A stretch of DNA of 64,000 bases from Piscinibacter sp943370595 (GTDB taxonomy: Bacteria > Pseudomonadota > Gammaproteobacteria > Burkholderiales > Burkholderiaceae_C): NCBI GenBank assembly GCA_943370595.1, contig CALRRO020000001.1, positions 620,001 through 684,000 on the forward strand, read 5' to 3'. Positions 23,692 through 31,926 of the stretch are shown one piece after another (within the stretch, counting starts at the first letter, position 1; every line of letters starts with the position of its first letter). A program made the position numbers and the translations under genes. Under the pieces are notes generated by a model. It worked only from the letters and a program-made list of their open reading frames with translations. It was not told where the DNA came from and did not search any database.

Positions 23692-25089
23692 TCAGGGAGT
23701 GCTCTTCTTCGGGACAGTGCGTGTCGTCCCCGGCGCACACCAGCCGTCGAGGTCTTCGGCCTCGCGCTCCACCGCGCAGCCCCAGTCCAGCGGCTGGTCC
23801 TGCACGTAGCGCTTGCCGAGCTGCCAGGCGATCTGCGCGTGTGCAAGTTCCACGCCCATGTAGAAGGCATGCGAGGCGTCGTTGTCGAGGCCGAGCTGCG
23901 GCCACAGCGCGAAGGCATCGTGGCCGGTGCGCATGCCGTCGCGGTTGTAGACGTGCAGGCCCTGGTCGGAGACCTGCACGCGGAAGTTCGGGTCACGCAC
24001 CTGCGCCGCGGTGGCAGCGATCTCGTCGGGTGTGTCGGGGAAGGGATGCTTGGCGTGCACCGTCATCAGTGCGCCGCTCATGCCCTTGGGCAGCGAACGG
24101 TGCCGCGCGGCAGCATGCATGATGCGGCGTGCCCAGTCGGCCTCGCGCACCGCGCGGCGCGCATGCGCGCTGACCTGCGTGGTCAGTACCGCGGCGGCGT
24201 TCAGTTCGGCGGCGATGCCGAACAGCAGCGCGTTGATGCCGCTGGTGTCGGCCTCGGTCAGCTCGGTGAGGTTGCCGACGCCCATCATGATCGGCGCCTC
24301 GGGGTAGCGCGCGCGCAGCGCGTGATAGCGCACGATCGAGGCCGTCAGGCCGAAGGGGATCGGGTCGAGGATGGGGTCGGCGAGGAAGGCCCGGCCTTTC
24401 GCCACCATCGCATCGATCGCAGCGTGCAGCGAGGCCTCGTCGTGCGGCGTCTTCGGGATCAACACCGGTGTGGCGGCCACTTCGTCGGCCACCCACAGCG
24501 TGTCGACCGTCAGGCTGAGCAGGTAGTCGGCACCGGCGCGCCCGCCGCGCAGCAGCTCTTGCGGGTCGACCGAATCGACGCTGACCGCGAGGCCTTCGGC
24601 CTTCAGCGCGCGCACGCTGTCCTCGAGGTGATCGAACGGCGTCTCGGGCAGGCAGCCGACGTCGATCACGTCGGCGCCATCACGCCTCAGAGCATGCGCG
24701 CGTTGCACGATCGCGTCGACCGACAGCCGCGGCGCATCGACGATCTCGGCAAAGATCGCCACCTCGTACTCGCTCAGGTCGACCGGCTTGGCGGCACGAT
24801 TGAAGAAGCGCGGCAGGTCCTTCAGCTCCTCCGGCCCGCGCTGCACCGGGATGCCGAAGTGCGCAGCCAGGGCGTCGAGGTCGCCGCGGCAGCGGCCGGG
24901 CACGATGATGCGGTCTGCCTCTACGGGCGGCTCGATCCGGCGGCGAATCATGTCGGCCGTCATCAGCGCCGCGACCTGCAGGCCGATCTCGCGCACCTCG
25001 AACGTGAAGGGTGCGTCGGCAATGCCGGTGAGCACCTTCTCCAGCTGCGGCTGCGCCAGCCGGCCGGTCAGGAAGAGGATGTGTTCCAT
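23692..25089 (-). CDS. Dihydropteroate synthase-like protein of H4MPT synthesis
   Basis: A 465-residue protein of the archaeal-type DHPS-like family. The N-terminal about 130 residues (MEHILFLTGRLAQPQLEKVL...) are specific to this family; residues about 140-400 form the pterin-binding TIM barrel (DVIDVGCLPETPFDHLED, LAVSVDSVDPQELL, GVGNLTELTEADT). It may join the pterin to the ribofuranosyl-aminobenzene made by RFAP synthase, the step analogous to folate DHPS; this is inferred. Overlaps dmrB by 22 bp and is followed at three bases by the DUF447 gene. Confidence 0.85.
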   Translation of the reverse strand: MEHILFLTGRLAQPQLEKVLTGIADAPFTFEVREIGLQVAALMTADMIRRRIEPPVEADRIIVPGRCRGDLDALAAHFGIPVQRGPEELKDLPRFFNRAAKPVDLSEYEVAIFAEIVDAPRLSVDAIVQRAHALRRDGADVIDVGCLPETPFDHLEDSVRALKAEGLAVSVDSVDPQELLRGGRAGADYLLSLTVDTLWVADEVAATPVLIPKTPHDEASLHAAIDAMVAKGRAFLADPILDPIPFGLTASIVRYHALRARYPEAPIMMGVGNLTELTEADTSGINALLFGIAAELNAAAVLTTQVSAHARRAVREADWARRIMHAAARHRSLPKGMSGALMTVHAKHPFPDTPDEIAATAAQVRDPNFRVQVSDQGLHVYNRDGMRTGHDAFALWPQLGLDNDASHAFYMGVELAHAQIAWQLGKRYVQDQPLDWGCAVEREAEDLDGWCAPGTTRTVPKKSTP

Positions 25090-25793
25090 GCGAGCGAGAG
25101 CGAGTCGAGCCGGCGCTGGATCGCAGTCTCGAGCTCCACCGGCGAGGTGACGACCTCGCAGAAGTCGATGCCGCGCAGTCGGTCGACGTTGTCCAGCTCG
25201 AGCCGGCGCGGGCGCAGCGTCACCCAGTCATGCGGCGACTTGGTCACGACCACCGGCTCGGTATCGCACGCGAACACGATGCCCGGGATGCCGAGCTTGC
25301 CGGCCTGCGCGAACATGTTGGTAGGCAGCGTGTCGCTGATGCCGACCACGCACTTGGCCACGGTGTTGCTCGTCGCCGGCGCGATCACCACCGTGTGGTA
25401 GATGTCGTCGTAGAGCATGCCCACCGGCACCGCGCTGGCGGTCTTGTCGCGCACGAGGCGAAAGCCCGGCGCAAAGCGCGGCCGCAGGTCCTCCAGCTTC
25501 ATTCCGTAGATCGGCAGCACCTCTTCCGCGGCGTCGGACAGGAACAGGTCGAGATCCGGGAGGCGCTGGGCGAGCGCGATCGATTCGTCGAGGTAGTGGC
25601 CTGAGCCGGTAATGCACCAGGCGAAGCGGGAGCGCTTCTTGGCGCCATCGGCCAGATCCGGGTCGCCCGGTCGGGCCGATGCTCCCCCTCGGGGGGGCGA
25701 CGCCGCAGGCGTCTTGGGGGCCCCATCACTCGGGGTGCGAGACCTCGATGTGGAGCTTGTGGAGCTTGCGGTAGAGGGTGTTTCGGCTGACAT
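25068..25793 (-). CDS. dmrB: Flavoprotein, dihydromethanopterin reductase-like (DmrB)
   Basis: A flavoprotein with the fold-typical segments FAWCITGSGHYLDESI, SAVPVGMLYDDIYHTV and VIAPATSNTVAKCVVGI-SD. DmrB of Burkholderia reduces dihydromethanopterin to H4MPT. The start is problematic: the only in-frame standard start is ATG 25793, inside the end of the regulator gene, giving a 54-residue low-complexity leader; the conserved core begins at 25628 (RFAW) with no ATG, GTG or TTG between. A CTG in this gap is the only weak alternative. Core length without the leader is about 187 residues, usual for the family. The extra part runs through a GC-rich repeat (25662-25722). Confidence 0.8.
   Translation of the reverse strand: MSAETPSTASSTSSTSRSRTPSDGAPKTPAASPPRGGASARPGDPDLADGAKKRSRFAWCITGSGHYLDESIALAQRLPDLDLFLSDAAEEVLPIYGMKLEDLRPRFAPGFRLVRDKTASAVPVGMLYDDIYHTVVIAPATSNTVAKCVVGISDTLPTNMFAQAGKLGIPGIVFACDTEPVVVTKSPHDWVTLRPRRLELDNVDRLRGIDFCEVVTSPVELETAIQRRLDSLSLAWNTSSS
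25662..25722. repeat. GC-rich intergenic hairpin repeat
   Basis: A run of nested complementary tracts (CTCCCCCTC-GGGGGGGCG, GACGCCGCAGGCGTC, then GGGGGCCCC) in the gap between the regulator stop and the conserved core of dmrB. Similar C5-6/G5-6 blocks recur at 47403-47499, 47960-48020 and 61080-61117, so it looks like one family of intergenic elements of this genome, often near gene ends. Confidence 0.5.
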
Positions 25794-27738
25794 CGAGCGC
25801 CTTGGCGACGTTGCTCACGTTCCAGCGATGCTGTTCGAGCAATTGGAGCAGAACCTGGCGTTCGTTGGCCTGGATCGGGTTGAGCTTGACCGGCAGGTCG
25901 TCAGGCGCCTCGACGGCGGCGGCACGTGCCGTCGTGACCGGCAGCGCCGGTGCCGGCACCGGCGCGCTGACGTGCTGCAGCGACGGCAGGTGCTCGCGCG
26001 TGATCGGCTTGCCGTCGGCCAGCGCAGCTGCAGTGCGCAGCACGTGGCGCAGCTGGCGGATGTTGCCCGGCCACGGGTGCTCGAGCAGCAGCCGCTCGGC
26101 CTCGGCGCTGAGCGAGCCGGCGCCGCCAGCCTCGGCGGCCAGCACGGCCTGGATCAGGTCTCGGCGGTCGCTGCGGTCGCGCAGCGGCGGCAGATTCAAC
26201 TCGATGCCCGCCAGGCGGTAGTAGAGGTCTTCGCGGAATCGACCCTCGCGCACCAGCGCCGGCAGGTTCTGGTGGCTGGCGCTGATCAGCTGGAAGTCGA
26301 CCGCATGGGTCTCCTCGGTGCCCAGCGGCGTGACCTGGCGCTCGTCGAGCACGCGCAGCAGCCGCGCCTGCAGGTCCAGCGGCATGTCGGCGATCTCGTC
26401 CAGGAACAGCGTGCCGCCGTCGGCCTGCAGGATCTTGCCGCGCCGGCCGGTGCGCTGTGCTCCGGTGAAGGCGCCGGCACGGTAGCCGAACAGTTCCGAC
26501 TCGATCAGCGTCTCCGGCAGGCTGGCGCAGTTGACCGCGACGAAGGCGCCGCCGGCGTGCGGGCTGGACTCGTGCACGGCGCGCGCGAAGACTTCCTTAC
26601 CCGAGCCGGTCTCGCCATGCAGCAGCACCGGCGTCTGCCGGGCGATGACCCGGCGTGCGGTGTCGAGGTGGGCGACAAGCCGTGCATCCTTGAAGGTCGT
26701 GCCGGCCGCCGGCTTGGCCGCCGCCGGAAGCCGCGACGCCGCCTTGGCGGGCAGTACCTGCGGCGGCACGCTGGCCATGGCCGGCACCGCCAGCGCTGGC
26801 GCCTTCGCGTCCGAAGCCGGCCGGCGCGCCACCGCGAAGAAGCGCAAGGCCGCGTTGGCGCGGTAGGTCACCACCGGGTGGAACGAGGCCGAGGTGCTGC
26901 GCTGCAGCATGTCTTCCAGCGAGGTCTGGAACAGGTCCTCGATGCGGCGCGAGCGGATGTCTTCCATCGACTGCAGGCCGAGCTGGAACAGCGCGCTGCG
27001 GTTGGCGGCGAGGATGCGGCCGTCGTCGCCGACGGCCAGCTTGCCTTCGTGCAGCGTGTAGACGAACTCCGGCCGGCTGTGGAAGTGCAGCGGGTGCGCG
27101 TTGCGGTAGCGCGCGTCGATCAGTCGGTTCTCGATCATGCGCGCGGTCATGCCCAGCAGCACCAGCAGGTGCTGCTGCATCAGGCTGGAGCGGCTGGTCA
27201 CGTCGAGCACGGCAGCGATCTCTCCGGACGGGTCGTAGACCGGCACGGCCGAACAGGTCAGCTGCGTGAACTCATTGAAGAAATGGTCTTCCTTGCGCAC
27301 CGACACCGGCCCGCCGGCGGCCAGGCAGGTGCCCATGCCGTTGGTGCCCATCGCGGCTTCGCTCCAGGTGCCGCCGACGCGCAAACCCAGCGGGCCGACC
27401 TCGGCGGCGAACTCCGGCGACGACACCATGTGCACGATCACGCCATCGGTGTCGGTCAGCACCACAGCGGCCTCGGCGTCGCCGAGCTGCTGGTACAGCG
27501 TGGTCATCTCGTAGCGCGCGCAGGCGATCACGTCGGCACGGCGGGCGCGGCGCTCCTCGAGTTCGACGCGGGCGACGAAGGACGGCTCGCAGGGCCGGGC
27601 CGGGTCGAGCCGGTACTCGTTCAGGCAGCGGCTCCAGGACTGCGCGACCGGGTCGTTGGCCTGCGGCTGGACACCACTGCGCACCAGCTCCAGGATCCGG
27701 TCGGCATGCCGGTGGGCGTCACGCATCGTCAGGGTCAT
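25726..27738 (-). CDS. Sigma-54-dependent activator, AcoR type
   Basis: A 670-residue enhancer-binding protein. An N-terminal sensor region contains a GAF-like domain (about 75-205: LTDTDGVIVHMV, GTNGMGTCLA) and a PAS-like part (about 225-290). The AAA+ domain (about 345-570) has Walker A GETGSGKE, the sigma-54 contact loop GAFTGA and Walker B GGTLFLDEIADM. A Fis-type helix-turn-helix closes the protein (WNVSNVAKALDVSRNTLYRK). The ATG at 27738 has GGAGAAG upstream. It heads the dmrB-DHPS-DUF447-mfnB group on the same strand, so it may co-vary with or control cofactor and alcohol genes. A palindrome lies 30 bp before its start. Confidence 0.9.
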   Translation of the reverse strand: MTLTMRDAHRHADRILELVRSGVQPQANDPVAQSWSRCLNEYRLDPARPCEPSFVARVELEERRARRADVIACARYEMTTLYQQLGDAEAAVVLTDTDGVIVHMVSSPEFAAEVGPLGLRVGGTWSEAAMGTNGMGTCLAAGGPVSVRKEDHFFNEFTQLTCSAVPVYDPSGEIAAVLDVTSRSSLMQQHLLVLLGMTARMIENRLIDARYRNAHPLHFHSRPEFVYTLHEGKLAVGDDGRILAANRSALFQLGLQSMEDIRSRRIEDLFQTSLEDMLQRSTSASFHPVVTYRANAALRFFAVARRPASDAKAPALAVPAMASVPPQVLPAKAASRLPAAAKPAAGTTFKDARLVAHLDTARRVIARQTPVLLHGETGSGKEVFARAVHESSPHAGGAFVAVNCASLPETLIESELFGYRAGAFTGAQRTGRRGKILQADGGTLFLDEIADMPLDLQARLLRVLDERQVTPLGTEETHAVDFQLISASHQNLPALVREGRFREDLYYRLAGIELNLPPLRDRSDRRDLIQAVLAAEAGGAGSLSAEAERLLLEHPWPGNIRQLRHVLRTAAALADGKPITREHLPSLQHVSAPVPAPALPVTTARAAAVEAPDDLPVKLNPIQANERQVLLQLLEQHRWNVSNVAKALDVSRNTLYRKLHKLHIEVSHPE

Positions 27739-27767
27739 CGTCTTCTCCAGGGCTGTCCGGCCGCGAC

Positions 27768-27786
27768 ATCGGGAACAATTCCCGAT
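27768..27786. promoter_or_regulatory. Palindrome between regulator and folB-like gene
   Basis: ATCGGGAA-CAA-TTCCCGAT, a perfect 8-bp inverted repeat with a 3-bp centre, lies 30 bp upstream of the sigma-54 activator start and 118 bp upstream of the divergent folB-like gene. It suits an operator for autoregulation or for divergent control. No function is known. Confidence 0.5.
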
Positions 27787-27903
27787 TGTGAAGTCGGCCC
27801 GGAGCACCCCGCACCGGGTAAACCACGGGGGCGGTAAGCTGCCGTGGGCCTGCATTTTGCTGCCCTGGGGCAAACCTCACACGAACCACCCGGAGACACC
27901 GTC

Positions 27904-28401
27904 TTGACCTCTCTCAATGCACGCCCGTCGGGCTTCGTGGCCGCGCCCTCGGCCGGCACATCTGGCGCCGCCCCGATGGACCTGATCTTCATCGAGGGCC
28001 TGCGTGGCCAGACGGTGATCGGCATCCACCACACCGAGCTGCACGACCCGCAGCCGCTGGTGATCGACCTGCACGCCGGCGTGCCCCGGGCGCGCGCCTG
28101 CAGCACCGACCGCATCGCCGACACGATCGACTACGGCGTGGTGCGCGAGCGCCTGCAGCGCCTGATGGTCGAGCACCGCCTGCAGCTGCTGGAGGCCTTC
28201 GCCGAGACCATCGCCGACATCCTGATCGGCGAGTTCCACGCCGCGTGGGTGCGCGTGAAGGTGGTCAAGCCGCGCAAGTTCGACGACGTGGAGTCGGTCG
28301 GCGTGCAGATCGAACGCTTCGCCCCCGAACCCGACGCGCCGCAGCGTGGCGCCGCGGTGCTGCACCTGATCGGCAGCGGCATGGTGCCTGGCGGCCGCTG
28401 A
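27904..28401 (+). CDS. folB: Dihydroneopterin aldolase (FolB-like)
   Basis: A FolB-type aldolase: MDLIFIEGLRGQTVIGIHHTE, DTIDYGVVRERLQRL, LLEAFAETIADILIGEF, and VRVKVVKPRKFDDVESVGV in the last strand. It makes 6-hydroxymethyldihydropterin for folate or H4MPT. GGAG at 27892-27895 fits a TTG start at 27904 and gives 165 residues, with a 24-residue extension in front of the core; ATG 27976 would give about 141 residues, nearer the usual 120. Placed among H4MPT genes, it may feed that pathway. Confidence 0.8.
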   Translation: MTSLNARPSGFVAAPSAGTSGAAPMDLIFIEGLRGQTVIGIHHTELHDPQPLVIDLHAGVPRARACSTDRIADTIDYGVVRERLQRLMVEHRLQLLEAFAETIADILIGEFHAAWVRVKVVKPRKFDDVESVGVQIERFAPEPDAPQRGAAVLHLIGSGMVPGGR

Positions 28402-28413
28402 ACCCGGGTCGCC

Positions 28414-28444
28414 CAAGAAAAAGCCGACCGGCGAACCGGTCGGC
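28414..28444 (-). terminator. Intrinsic terminator of fae operon
   Basis: GCCGACCGG-CGAA-CCGGTCGGC, a perfect 9-bp stem at 28423-28444. Read on the minus strand it is followed by a T-rich tract (TTTTTCTT, 28422-28415). It lies about 50 bp beyond the fae stop codon, between the convergent folB-like and fae genes. Confidence 0.85.
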
Positions 28445-28463
28445 AATCTCAACCCTCTCTCCG

Positions 28464-28485
28464 GATGCACCGTTGCCGGTGCATC
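28464..28485. terminator. Second hairpin after fae/folB
   Basis: GATGCACCG-TTGC-CGGTGCATC, a perfect 9-bp stem 8 bp from the fae stop codon. It has no T-tract, so it may protect the abundant fae mRNA end or aid the terminator that follows rather than terminate by itself. Confidence 0.55.
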
Positions 28486-28492
28486 GCTCTCT

Positions 28493-29002
28493 TCACTTCG
28501 CCTGGAACGGGTGGGCCACCGAGCCCTTCTTGGCCACGACTTCCGCAGCGGTCGGCGAGCCGGCGACGGCGCGCTGGATCGACTCGCGCACGGCGCGGTA
28601 GTTGTAGTCCTGGATCTTCTTGTCGTCTTCGGCCAGCCAGTGGATGAAGACACCGACGCTGATGAACAGGTTGTCGGCTTCGGCAACGGGGATGGTGCCG
28701 TCCTCGACGCTGTCGGCAACAGCCATCGCGACACCGCGCTGGGCCGGGCCGAACATCTGCACGGCCTGCTTGGCACCCTTGATCGTCACCTTGTTGAACA
28801 TCACGGTGGCGGGCTTGGTCAGCAGGTTCGGGGCGACCACGGCCAGCAGGGAGGTGAAGCCGTCCTTGTTGTTGGTCAGCGCGTTGGCGAAGGCGGACTC
28901 GGCCGCCGAGCCGCGCGGCCCGATGATCAGGTCGATGTGGGCAACTTCGTTGCCGTCACCGACGAGCGATTCACCAACCATCATGCGATCGATTTTTGCC
29001 AT
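28493..29002 (-). CDS. fae: Formaldehyde-activating enzyme Fae
   Basis: A 169-residue cytoplasmic enzyme that couples formaldehyde to H4MPT, giving methylene-H4MPT. The sequence MAKIDRMMVGESLVGDG followed by NEVAHIDLIIGPRGSAAESA is almost that of characterised Fae and retains the active-site His (residue 22 here). AGGAG precedes the ATG at 29002; an upstream in-frame ATG at 29092 is unsupported. It is the last gene of the RFAPS-mtdB-mch group, 74 bp after the CitG-like gene, a gap large enough for its own promoter, and is closed by two hairpins. Confidence 0.97.
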   Translation of the reverse strand: MAKIDRMMVGESLVGDGNEVAHIDLIIGPRGSAAESAFANALTNNKDGFTSLLAVVAPNLLTKPATVMFNKVTIKGAKQAVQMFGPAQRGVAMAVADSVEDGTIPVAEADNLFISVGVFIHWLAEDDKKIQDYNYRAVRESIQRAVAGSPTAAEVVAKKGSVAHPFQAK

Positions 29003-29076
29003 GGCGTTTCTATCTCCTGTGAATGATTCTGAGTCGTCGACACACTGGTCCGAGGCCCAGCGCGACGCAGACGCTA

Positions 29077-29946
29077 TCACTTTCCATGCCACGCCGGGTC
29101 GAGCAGGCCGGCCAGCAGCAGGGTCGCGACGGTCAGGTCGGCGCTGGTCCCGGGGTTGATGCCCTGCGCCTTGAGGGATTCATCCCAGGCGGCGAATGCC
29201 GGCGCCTTCCCGGGCTCGGCCACGTCCTTCCAGGCCTGCGCCGCGGTCATGACAGTGTGTGCCACGGCCTCGCCGTGTTTTCGAACAATGTGTGAATCGG
29301 GAATGCAGCGCAGGAAGCCGAGGAAGACCTGCTGTACCGCCACGGCGGTCGCATCGCTCACCGATTCGCCCGGGGCCGCATCACTCAGTACAAACCCAGG
29401 GGTCAAAGCGGGCAGCCCGATCTCGAACAGATCGGCATGCGCCTGGACGTACTGCCGCGCGATCGCATCGCGCGATGCGGCCAGCGCCATGGCCTCGCGC
29501 AGACCCAGCGTCGGTTCGTCGTGCACGTCCTGGTCAGGCGCCTGGCCCAGGCCACCCGGGTTGGCCTGCGCGATGGCACGGTAGGCCGCACGCGCATCCT
29601 CGCGATCGAGCGAGGCCAGCACCGCGTCGATGGCCGAGCGCAGCGCGCTGCGCGTGGCGCAGGCACCCTCGCGTTCGGCCGCCGCGGCGATCGGTGCGCA
29701 CAGCAACAGGATGCCGAGATTAGTGTTGCAGCCGACGGCGCGCCAGGTGGCGTCCATCGCTGCCTCGATGCGCTGGCCGACCGGCGTACCACGCTCGAAC
29801 AGCGGCACCGCGGCCGCCTGCGCACTGGCGACGAACTGCTCGGCGTGCATGCGGTGGCCGGCGGAGAACAGGCTGACGTTGCCGGGCTTGCGCACCGCCA
29901 CGTCGAGCCAGCAGGCGCGCAGGAAGCAGTCCCTCGGCGGGCTCAT
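29077..29946 (-). CDS. CitG/MdcB-like triphosphoribosyl-dephospho-CoA synthase family
   Basis: A 289-residue all-helical protein of the CitG/MdcB family (ACWLDVAVRKPGNVSLFSAG; GCNTNLGILLLCAPIA; PGTSADLTVATLLLAGLL). CitG makes the prosthetic group precursor of citrate or malonate lyase, but no lyase genes are present. Homologues recur within methylotroph H4MPT clusters, so it is more likely to attach a phosphoribosyl-type group or otherwise act in cofactor synthesis. Overlaps the RimK-like gene by ATGA. Confidence 0.83.
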   Translation of the reverse strand: MSPPRDCFLRACWLDVAVRKPGNVSLFSAGHRMHAEQFVASAQAAAVPLFERGTPVGQRIEAAMDATWRAVGCNTNLGILLLCAPIAAAAEREGACATRSALRSAIDAVLASLDREDARAAYRAIAQANPGGLGQAPDQDVHDEPTLGLREAMALAASRDAIARQYVQAHADLFEIGLPALTPGFVLSDAAPGESVSDATAVAVQQVFLGFLRCIPDSHIVRKHGEAVAHTVMTAAQAWKDVAEPGKAPAFAAWDESLKAQGINPGTSADLTVATLLLAGLLDPAWHGK

Positions 29947-30884
29947 GCGCGGCGCACGTCGCGGCGGGCCAGCCCGAGCCGGCGGTCGAGCAGGTCGTCG
30001 ACGATGGCGCGCGCGATGTTGAATGGCGTCACCCGCTGCAGCCCTTGCCACGCAGCCACGCCGTTGACCTCGAGCACCTGCAGGTCGTCGAGGGTCGCAC
30101 CGGGCAGGATGTCGACGCCGGCGTAGTCCATCGCCAACGTGCGCGCTGCCGATTCGGCCAGTTCGGCCAGCGGCGCCGACAGCGCGGCCGGCTCGCAGGC
30201 CGCGCCCTGCTTGACGTTGTGCACCCAGTGCTCGCTCACGCGCTTCATCGCCGTCACGGCGCGGCCGCCGACCACCAGCACGCGCCAGTCGAAACCAGGC
30301 CGGGTCAACGGCGGCAGGAAGCGCTGCAGGTAGGCGAGCGAGCCATAGGCTCCCTTCAGGTCCGGCAGGGGCTTGTGCACGCCGTCGACGCAGCCGACCC
30401 GTTGCAGCCCCTTGCCCTGCGAGCCGAACAGCGGCTTGAGCACCAGCGCGCGTCCGGCTGCGCTCTCGCGCATCACCAGGCGCTGCGCCTGCGCGGCCGA
30501 CTCCATCGCCCAGGTCGGCGGCGTCGGCACGCCGGCGGCATGCAGCAGAAGGCTGGTCATCGCCTTGTCGACGCTGCGTTCGATCGCCCGCGCATCGTTG
30601 TAGACCGGCACACCGAGCTCGCGCAGCGCATGCAGCACACCGAGCCGCTTGGTGACCTGTTCGAAGGTTCCGCCGGCGATGCCACGCACCAGCACCGCAT
30701 CGGGCAGCTCGCCGCCGAAGCCGGGGATGACCAGGCCATGGCGCGACACCAGCGTGTCGATGCGGCAGTCCTCCAGATCGACGCAACGCCCGACGGCACC
30801 GCGCTCGCGCAGGGCCGCCTGCAGCTGGCGCGTGTGCCAGCCGACCTCGTCGGTCATGATCGCGACGCGAACGCTTGTCGGCAT
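29943..30884 (-). CDS. RimK-family ATP-grasp ligase
   Basis: A 313-residue ATP-grasp protein of the RimK/MptN group. VYNDARAIERSVDKAMTSLL is the inter-domain helix; VLKPLFGSQGKGLQRV is the ATP lid; DYAGVDILPG and LQVLEVNGVAAWQGL give the metal-binding end. Family members add glutamate to cofactors (tetrahydromethanopterin, F420) or proteins. Here it could extend the glutamate chain of methylofuran or modify dephospho-H4MPT. It lies between mch (13 bp upstream) and the CitG-like gene. Start at ATG 30884, giving the canonical N-terminus. Confidence 0.85.
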   Translation of the reverse strand: MPTSVRVAIMTDEVGWHTRQLQAALRERGAVGRCVDLEDCRIDTLVSRHGLVIPGFGGELPDAVLVRGIAGGTFEQVTKRLGVLHALRELGVPVYNDARAIERSVDKAMTSLLLHAAGVPTPPTWAMESAAQAQRLVMRESAAGRALVLKPLFGSQGKGLQRVGCVDGVHKPLPDLKGAYGSLAYLQRFLPPLTRPGFDWRVLVVGGRAVTAMKRVSEHWVHNVKQGAACEPAALSAPLAELAESAARTLAMDYAGVDILPGATLDDLQVLEVNGVAAWQGLQRVTPFNIARAIVDDLLDRRLGLARRDVRRA

Positions 30885-30897
30885 ATCCCGGGCGGGT

Positions 30898-31926
30898 TCA
30901 GGCCTCGTGCAGCCACGCGCGGCGCAGCAGCGCCATGTCCAGCGCGCCGCCGTGGAAGGTCGAGCCGGTGTCGAGGTTGCTGACCCACACCTCCGCGGGT
31001 GCGAACAGCGCCGGGTCGATCTTGTAGAAGTCGTACTCGACCGCCTTGAAGATCTCCGCGAACGAGCGGCCGTAGTCTCGCGAATTGCCGCACGGCAGCG
31101 CCGACGCAAGGCGGCGTGCTGCGTCGTCGCCGCCACGCACGCTCAGGTGTACGCGGCCGCCGTAGAGGATGGCGTCGTTGGTGCGGCCCATGGCCTCGAC
31201 GCCGTCGGGGCTCGGCGACGGCAGCGGCGCACTGGCCACGCCATCGACGACCTGCGAGAGGTCGAAGCCGAGTTCGTGGGCCTTGTGCATCGCCACTTCC
31301 AGCACGCGAGCCACCACCTGCGTGGTGCCGGCGGCGCTGCTGGTCGGCGTCAGCACGATGGTCAGGCCCTCGGGCTGCAGGCCGCAGTCGCGCAGCACCT
31401 TCTGCACCACCACCGCCGGTGGCGCGCGGTCGACCTCGAGCACGATCACGCCGTGCGCGGCGCTGTCGCGATAGCCCAGCTCGGCGTACAGCTTCTCCTT
31501 GGCGGCCAGCGCACGTGCCGGGCCGGAGCCGAGCGAGAAGAACTTCTTGCCACCCGTCTCTTCCTTGCTCGCTGCGAGGCTCCAGCCGGCGTACTGGCTG
31601 GCCAGGCAGGCCAGCACTGGCTGCGAGCTGCTGACCTCCAGCCAGGTCGGCCAGCCGTCCGACGCGCCGCTCTTCAGGCCGACGCTGCCGAAGCCACCGA
31701 GGCAGATTTCGCCGACCAGCAGGCCGGCGGCGATGCTGCCCGGCGCGTCGATGCCGGCATCGACGATGCGCACGCCGGACTCGTCGCGCCGCACCGCGAC
31801 GCGCAGGGCATCGGCCTGTTCGACGAGCCGATCGACCCAGGGCTGCACGTGGGCGTTCAGGCTCAGTGTGCAGCCGGCCAGGGCGGGTGGGTGCGCGGTC
31901 GATTGCGCAGGCGGATGGTCACTCAT
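30898..31926 (-). CDS. mch: Methenyl-H4MPT cyclohydrolase
   Basis: A 342-residue enzyme that converts methenyl-H4MPT to formyl-H4MPT, the step between MtdB and Fhc. Family segments: GLLVGEICLGGFGSVGL, QYAGWSLAASKEETGGKKFF, SLGSGPARALA, LTPTSSAAGTTQVVARVLEV and SKDYG-like NSRDYGRSFAEIFK near the C-terminus. Start ATG 31926 overlaps the upstream ATP-grasp gene by 8 bp. Confidence 0.96.
   Translation of the reverse strand: MSDHPPAQSTAHPPALAGCTLSLNAHVQPWVDRLVEQADALRVAVRRDESGVRIVDAGIDAPGSIAAGLLVGEICLGGFGSVGLKSGASDGWPTWLEVSSSQPVLACLASQYAGWSLAASKEETGGKKFFSLGSGPARALAAKEKLYAELGYRDSAAHGVIVLEVDRAPPAVVVQKVLRDCGLQPEGLTIVLTPTSSAAGTTQVVARVLEVAMHKAHELGFDLSQVVDGVASAPLPSPSPDGVEAMGRTNDAILYGGRVHLSVRGGDDAARRLASALPCGNSRDYGRSFAEIFKAVEYDFYKIDPALFAPAEVWVSNLDTGSTFHGGALDMALLRRAWLHEA

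Noticed and set aside
25612..27837. A 741-codon plus-strand open frame opposite the sigma-54 activator
   Set aside because: Composition is antisense low-complexity (His/Gln/Val-rich), with no recognisable motif, while the minus strand encodes a clear AAA+ regulator. GC-rich DNA leaves such frames open by chance.
29077..29946. CitG of citrate lyase
   Set aside because: No citrate or malonate lyase subunits present; context is H4MPT metabolism.
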